DNA from: Mariprofundaceae bacterium
GTDB taxonomy: Bacteria > Pseudomonadota > Zetaproteobacteria > Mariprofundales > Mariprofundaceae
DNA length: 9,949 nucleotides
Direction: 5' to 3'
Assembly (NCBI GenBank): GCA_027018975.1
Contig: JALUXN010000226.1
Coordinates: forward strand, 1 to 9,949
The position numbers were made by a program, and so were the translations under genes. The notes under the pieces are model-generated. The model saw nothing but the letters and a program-made list of their open reading frames with translations. It was not told the origin of the DNA and did no database searches. Shown piece by piece: positions 6,342 through 9,949 of this stretch; the stretch's first letter is position 1; every line of letters begins with the position of its first letter.

Positions 6342-6369
6342 TTGACATCGGTTTTGGCGCGGCTAGGTT
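6342..6369 (+). promoter_or_regulatory. Putative promoter of the cbb3 oxidase operon
   Basis: TTGACA (6342-6347), a perfect -35 hexamer, is followed after 16 bases by TAGGTT (6364-6369), a weak -10 (3 of 6). The leader is about 50 nt and contains the inverted repeat ATTCA-TGT-TGAAT (6387-6399), a possible operator. I see no FNR box (TTGAT-N4-ATCAA), although FNR control is common for cbb3 genes. Confidence 0.45.
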
Positions 6370-6424
6370 CGCTTTGATTAAAAGGGATTCATGTTGAATT
6401 CATATTGTTCTAGAGGAGGGCTGA

Positions 6425-6688
6425 ATGAAAAGTAGTATATGGCTTACGATCGTTGCCGGCATGACGACAGGCATGGGTAATGGCTCGGTGTTCACCGCGG
6501 CATTCCTGCTTGCTGTAGGGCGTGCACCGTTTGGGGAGGCAGGTTTGTGGTTTATGGATCCATATAATCCTGCAACGTTTCAAGGTACTGCGGACTGGAT
6601 TATGTTTACCTTCGGTTTCGCGTTCATTGGGATTCTCTGGTATGCGTTGAAACAACACGCAGTTCTTGAAGGGTTACAGGAGGAGTAA
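6425..6688 (+). CDS. Small membrane protein, first gene of the cbb3 operon (87 aa, unknown family)
   Basis: I do not recognise a named family. The 87-aa protein has one hydrophobic stretch near the N-terminus (about residues 5-31, Gly/Thr-rich with GMTTGMGNGS) and a second at about 57-75 (WIMFTFGFAFIGILWYAL). An aromatic, Pro-containing loop between them includes FMDPYNPATFQG. The tail is charged (KQHAVLEGLQEE). GAGGAGGG (6413-6420) is a strong SD site for ATG 6425. The stop is one base before the next small gene, and ccoN comes 143 bases later, so it should be cotranscribed with the oxidase. It could be an accessory or assembly subunit of the oxidase. It carries no haem or metal motif, and its size and sequence are not those of CcoQ, CcoH or CcoS as I know them. 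Confidence 0.78.
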   Translation: MKSSIWLTIVAGMTTGMGNGSVFTAAFLLAVGRAPFGEAGLWFMDPYNPATFQGTADWIMFTFGFAFIGILWYALKQHAVLEGLQEE

Positions 6689-6689
6689 A

Positions 6690-6797
6690 ATGGGTACTAT
6701 TGCGTCAATTCTTGGTGTTGCACTGGCGTTTTCGAGTATGTGGTTTGCTTGGTATCTGTTGATGCCGGGTCAGCATGACGAAAATGCTCACAAATAA
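6690..6797 (+). CDS. Very small single-helix membrane protein (35 aa) before ccoN
   Basis: A 35-residue reading frame starts MGTIASILGV, continues with a hydrophobic helix (about residues 3-25, with MWFAWYLLMP) and ends in a polar tail GQHDENAHK. ATG 6690 has a strong SD (AGGAGGAG, 6678-6685) inside the end of the preceding gene, and only one base separates the two genes. The next gene, ccoN, begins 34 bases after its stop with its own SD. The tight spacing, SD and single transmembrane helix argue for a real gene. In cbb3 enzymes, small single-helix subunits such as CcoQ and CcoM stabilise the complex, so a similar role is plausible. This is inference by size and position; I see no sequence match. 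Confidence 0.7.
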   Translation: MGTIASILGVALAFSSMWFAWYLLMPGQHDENAHK

Positions 6798-6831
6798 TCG
6801 TTTATATTATATAGAGGAGGATCTTTAAAAG

Positions 6832-8238
6832 ATGCTTAAGTATTTATTTGCTAAAGAGGAGGATATACCGCAAGGTTCAACAGCGTTGTTCTTTGGTGTA
6901 TCTTCCATCTGCTGGTTTATTATCGGCACCGGCCTTGGCTCGTTTAACGCGGCCAAACTGGCATTCCCGGACTGGTATCACGGCTTGTATGCCTTGCAGT
7001 TCGGCCACATGCGTCAGGTTCACGTTCATGCAGTGATCTTTGGTTGGATTGCCATGGCATTTGCCGCATCCATGATGTACATCACACCTGCCTTGGGTAA
7101 CACCAAGCTCTGGTCGGAAAAGCTCGGTATCTGGAACTGCTTGCTCTACAATGTAGGCCTCTGCTTTGCTCTGGCGCTGCTTTGGTCCGGTATGACTTCC
7201 GGTCGTGAGTACTCCGATCACATCTGGCCGGTCGATCTCTACATCGCCTTTGTCATGGTGGTGCCGTGGTCATTGAATGTTTGGATGACCGTGCTGAACC
7301 GTCGTACTCAGGGTATCTACACCACCAACTGGTTCTTCGCTGCTTGTATGTTTATGACCATCATCGTGTTCCTCGTGGGCAACCTGCCTGAATTCTTCCA
7401 TCTGACAGGCCTGAACGAGGCATATATGACTTGGTGGTTTGCGCATAACATCCTCGGCCTTCTGATTACACCGGTGGCTGCTGCAATTACCTACTACATC
7501 GTACCGAAGATTACCGGTAATCCGCTCTACTCTCACCGTGTAGGTCACTTGCACTTCTGGTCCATCGTGGTCTTCTACTCTACACCGGCGGCTCACCATC
7601 TGATGAGCGCTCCGCTGCCAGAGTGGCTGAAATCATTCGCATCTGTGGAAGGTGTGTTGATTCTCGTACCGGCTGTGGCCTATGTATGTAACATTCTGCT
7701 CACTATGCAGGGTAAATGGTCCATGTTTGTGACCAACATCGAGATCAAGTTCACCATTACCGGTGTGCTGCTGGCGATCCCGTTGAACATGCAGGGTGGC
7801 TTCCAGCAGACCCGTGCGATCAACTGGTACATCCACGGTACAGGCTGGATTGTGGCACATGCTCACTTGGCACTGCTGGGCTTCTCCACCTTCGCTGAGG
7901 CGGCTGCAGTGTACTACGGTCTGCAGGTACTGTTGCGTCGTAAGCTCTACTCTGCATCTCTGGCCAACTTCCACTTCTGGATGGTGCTGATCGGCTTCTC
8001 GCTCTACTGGGTATCTATGACCATTGCTGGTCTGATCCAGGGTGCTGCGAAGATCTACGAAGTACCGTACGTCGATGTGGTGATTGCTGAGCACCCATAC
8101 ATGATTGTTCGCTGGTTGGGCGGCACCATGGTGTTCTTCGGTAACTGCATCTGGCTCTACAACATGGTGATGACTGCACGCGCTGGCTCTATCGTGCCTG
8201 TCGGTCGTCAGCCTGCTGAAGTGGCCTACACACGTTAA
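6832..8238 (+). CDS. ccoN: cbb3-type cytochrome c oxidase catalytic subunit I
   Basis: CcoN is the membrane subunit that reduces oxygen to water at haem b3/CuB and pumps protons. The protein is 468 aa with about 12 hydrophobic segments. Ligands align with canonical CcoN: low-spin haem b H64 (RQVHVHAVIF) and H345; haem b3 H343 (VAHAHLALLG); CuB H205 (WWFAHN), H255 and H256 (AAHHLM). Y249 sits six residues before the HH pair, where the cross-linked Tyr is found. From H205 on, numbering runs two below Pseudomonas stutzeri CcoN as I recall it. A second His (H66) follows the usual haem b ligand. At the family motif FEG the sequence reads MQG (Q321), so a conserved Glu appears to be Gln. ATG 6832 follows GAGGAGG (6814-6820) at 11 nt. 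It is followed by a large hairpin and then ccoO. Confidence 0.95.
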   Translation: MLKYLFAKEEDIPQGSTALFFGVSSICWFIIGTGLGSFNAAKLAFPDWYHGLYALQFGHMRQVHVHAVIFGWIAMAFAASMMYITPALGNTKLWSEKLGIWNCLLYNVGLCFALALLWSGMTSGREYSDHIWPVDLYIAFVMVVPWSLNVWMTVLNRRTQGIYTTNWFFAACMFMTIIVFLVGNLPEFFHLTGLNEAYMTWWFAHNILGLLITPVAAAITYYIVPKITGNPLYSHRVGHLHFWSIVVFYSTPAAHHLMSAPLPEWLKSFASVEGVLILVPAVAYVCNILLTMQGKWSMFVTNIEIKFTITGVLLAIPLNMQGGFQQTRAINWYIHGTGWIVAHAHLALLGFSTFAEAAAVYYGLQVLLRRKLYSASLANFHFWMVLIGFSLYWVSMTIAGLIQGAAKIYEVPYVDVVIAEHPYMIVRWLGGTMVFFGNCIWLYNMVMTARAGSIVPVGRQPAEVAYTR

Positions 8239-8239
8239 T

Positions 8240-8278
8240 GTTTACAGCAGGGTCGGCTTGCTGCCGACCCTGCTAAAC
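8240..8278 (+). terminator. Intercistronic hairpin between ccoN and ccoO (attenuator or mRNA stabiliser)
   Basis: AGCAGGGTCGGC (8246-8257) pairs perfectly with GCCGACCCTGCT (8263-8274) around loop TTGCT. The stem is extended by GTTT (8240-8243) with AAAC (8275-8278) across a two-base bulge. It begins one base after the ccoN stop. No T-run follows, so full termination is unlikely; partial termination or protection of ccoN mRNA from 3' decay is more likely. Confidence 0.7.
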
Positions 8279-8312
8279 TTATAAGTTTTCATTAAAAAAG
8301 GGAGGAATATCC

Positions 8313-9248
8313 GTGGCTTTTAGAGAGTATAGAATTGGTTGCATGATGTTCGGATTGGCGTTGAGCACATCCATGTTCGTGACAATCTTTTTACCGGGGC
8401 TCGACATTTCGGGCATGTCATCAACAAAACTGGCGCTGGAGAAGCAGCTGACCTACGGCTGGGAATCTGGCTTTAACTACTATGACCCGTTCTTGCGGGG
8501 TAAAGATAAACCGATTAAGGTCACGCTGACCAAGGATCCGAAAACAGGCGCACCGATGGACAAGACCAATGCCTACGTCTTTCCGGCTGGCACCCACTTT
8601 CCAGATGGTTTGACCCACGACAACATCTTGGGCGATAAGGTGCAGAAGGCCTCAGATGAGATTGGTAAGATTGGTGAAGCCAATGAAGCGCAGGGTGGTG
8701 TCTTTTTGGTGCAGACCACTGCCGATGATACACCGTACATCGAGTTTGCTACCGCGACACGCGGTTGGACAACCGATGCCGTCTTAAAGGCTGCTGATAA
8801 TAAGTCTCTGGCCGGTTCTGGTAAGACATTGTTCATTCGTGAGGGTTGCTGGTGGTGTCATACACTGCTGCCAGAGGAGACTCAGGATTGGCAGACCTTC
8901 GGTCGTCCGCCGCTGGTGGGTGACTTCAATGGCGAATCTCCAACAACCTTTGGTTCCGATCGTAAGGCACCTGATCTACTGCATGTTGGTTCTCGTAACT
9001 CATCCCGTGAGTGGTTGACCATGCACTTCTTCAATCCGCGTCTGGTTCAGCCGCACTCCATTATGCCACGCTATGACTATCTGTGGGGCGATAAGGATAA
9101 ATCCGGCAACCCGATCGATCTGAAAGCTTGGGATCGTGAGTTCATGGCGTATGCCAAGGGTGAGTCTATCTATCCGCCGGAAGTTCCAATTCCAGCTGAC
9201 GACAGTGAAGCACGTATGTTGATCGATTTCGTGCTCAATCTTAAATAA
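8313..9248 (+). CDS. ccoO: cbb3-type oxidase monoheme cytochrome c subunit II, enlarged
   Basis: CcoO passes electrons from CcoP or soluble cytochromes to CcoN. This 311-aa protein has an N-terminal membrane anchor (about 8-30) and the haem c motif REGCWWCHTL (C179, C182, H183), equivalent to REGCYNCHSQM in standard CcoO. The later family blocks RKAPDLLHVGSR and NPRLVQPHSIMPRYDYLW carry the axial Met (M251). Standard CcoO is about 200 aa with the haem site near residue 70. Here about 105 extra residues (roughly 40-160, Lys/Asp/Thr-rich, no Cys) lie between anchor and haem. The start is GTG 8313 with GGGAGGA (8300-8306) at 6 nt; the anchor begins right after, which supports it. It lies 14 bases before the next gene. 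Confidence 0.9.
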   Translation: MAFREYRIGCMMFGLALSTSMFVTIFLPGLDISGMSSTKLALEKQLTYGWESGFNYYDPFLRGKDKPIKVTLTKDPKTGAPMDKTNAYVFPAGTHFPDGLTHDNILGDKVQKASDEIGKIGEANEAQGGVFLVQTTADDTPYIEFATATRGWTTDAVLKAADNKSLAGSGKTLFIREGCWWCHTLLPEETQDWQTFGRPPLVGDFNGESPTTFGSDRKAPDLLHVGSRNSSREWLTMHFFNPRLVQPHSIMPRYDYLWGDKDKSGNPIDLKAWDREFMAYAKGESIYPPEVPIPADDSEARMLIDFVLNLK

Positions 9249-9262
9249 GGGGGAGAAGGATT

Positions 9263-9916
9263 ATGGCTTGGACTTTTGAACGACCTTTGTACAGCCTCTC
9301 ATCAGAGGATCAGAATGAGGAAGCGAAACATATTTGGGAGCATGAGAGCCTGGGTGGTATCGCGGAGAATAATAATCCGCTGCCCCGTCCGGTGATCGGA
9401 TTGCTGCTGCTGACCTACTTTACGGCAATGTCGCTGACATTCCCGCTCTATGGTCAGCGCCCCAACGCGGCGATCTATGCGGACTATGTATCGCTAATGA
9501 ATTCCACCATGGTGCAGGAAGTGATGAACGATAAAACCATCACTCACCATGAGGCGAATAAACGTGCGATGGCGATGATTGAAGATTCGCTGAAGCATTT
9601 CGACTCACCATATGCATTCCAGCGCGCACAGCACCCGATCGATCTTGATCAGCTGCGTGTGATTGCACCGCAGATTGTTGAGCTGAAGAATGCCGGTGTG
9701 GACTTGAAAGAGTACTCTGTGATTGGTGCACATGTGGTGAAAGCCAACTTCTTCAATATTCAACCCGATGGTACGGTCAAAGGTATTCAACCTTGGTGGG
9801 ATAAGGGATATACCATTGCTTGCTGGTGGTTTATCGTCTTCTGTGCTGCTGTGATAATCACTGTGAAACGTCTGCCGCACTTCTCATGGCGTCCAGACCA
9901 CTCAATTGCACACTAA
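9263..9916 (+). CDS. CcoP-like membrane protein without a haem domain (217 aa)
   Basis: The N-terminal part has LGGIAENNNPLPRP (residues 30-43) directly before a membrane helix (about 44-63). This resembles the YDGIEE..NPLPRWW motif that precedes the second helix of CcoP. After the helix, about 120 residues predicted to be periplasmic (64-183) contain no CxxCH motif. A second hydrophobic helix (about 184-202, ACWWFIVFCAAVIITV) and a short basic tail (KRLPHFSWR) follow. So this resembles the CcoP anchor with its diheme cytochrome region replaced or lost. The extra periplasmic segment, like that of the enlarged CcoO, may be the interface with an alternative electron donor. ATG 9263 has GGGGGAGAAGGA upstream. 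It is the third large gene of the oxidase operon. Homology to CcoP rests on one short motif plus gene order, so the family call is moderate. Confidence 0.65.
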   Translation: MAWTFERPLYSLSSEDQNEEAKHIWEHESLGGIAENNNPLPRPVIGLLLLTYFTAMSLTFPLYGQRPNAAIYADYVSLMNSTMVQEVMNDKTITHHEANKRAMAMIEDSLKHFDSPYAFQRAQHPIDLDQLRVIAPQIVELKNAGVDLKEYSVIGAHVVKANFFNIQPDGTVKGIQPWWDKGYTIACWWFIVFCAAVIITVKRLPHFSWRPDHSIAH

Positions 9917-9939
9917 TAGCACGTTAAAGGAGATTTGGT

Positions 9940-9949
9940 ATGATTAATA
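9940..9949 (+). CDS. Start of a further gene, truncated by the window end
   Basis: ATG 9940 (MIN...) follows AAAGGAGA (9926-9933) at 6 nt, a good SD. It begins 23 bases after the CcoP-like gene and is probably the next gene of the oxidase operon. Only three codons are visible, so the product cannot be named. A haem-bearing cytochrome c subunit is expected here if the oxidase is to have a donor. Confidence 0.55.

Overview
The window looks like chromosomal DNA of a Gram-negative, respiring proteobacterium. Evidence is the E. coli-like SdhB cluster ligands, Sec signal peptides on c-type cytochromes, strong Shine-Dalgarno (SD) sites, and a cbb3-type high-affinity oxygen reductase. A divergent cbb3 cluster beside a periplasmic multicopper oxidase/cytochrome c operon fits a microaerophilic lithotroph. 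A Mariprofundus-like zetaproteobacterial iron oxidiser is my best guess, but this is inference from gene style and no marker gene here proves it.

Layout. (1) 1-1115: 3' end of sdhA and complete sdhB, translationally coupled (TGATG), both + strand. (2) 1116-1503: about 390 bases without a convincing gene. It holds a pair of inverted repeats about 300 bp apart (MITE-like) enclosing two REP/dRS3-like hairpins and a 12-bp perfect palindrome. (3) 1504-2354: a mntA-hepT type toxin-antitoxin pair with a 16-nt overlap. (4) 2391-3834, - strand: a 64-aa two-helix membrane protein, then tRNA-Leu(UAG), then queA (tRNA queuosine synthesis). (5) 3991-6187, + strand: a two-domain multicopper oxidase, a diheme cytochrome c and a monoheme cytochrome c, ending at a strong intrinsic terminator (6236-6273). 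The gene order resembles ncgABC of the Nitrosomonas ncgABC-nirK cluster, but no nirK is in the window. (6) 6342-9949, + strand: a cbb3 oxidase operon. It has a putative promoter, two small membrane proteins (87 aa and a 35-aa gene), ccoN, an intercistronic hairpin, an enlarged monoheme ccoO, a 217-aa protein with a CcoP-like anchor motif but no haem site, and the first three codons of a further gene cut by the window end.

How it fits together. Succinate dehydrogenase feeds electrons to quinone. The periplasmic copper oxidase and its two cytochromes probably exchange electrons in the periplasm, and the cbb3-type enzyme reduces oxygen. The most unusual part is the cbb3 operon: CcoN keeps its haem and CuB ligands, CcoO carries about 100 extra residues before its haem site, and the third large gene looks like a CcoP that has lost its haem domain. 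The TA pair and the adjacent repeats look like an accessory insertion between housekeeping genes.
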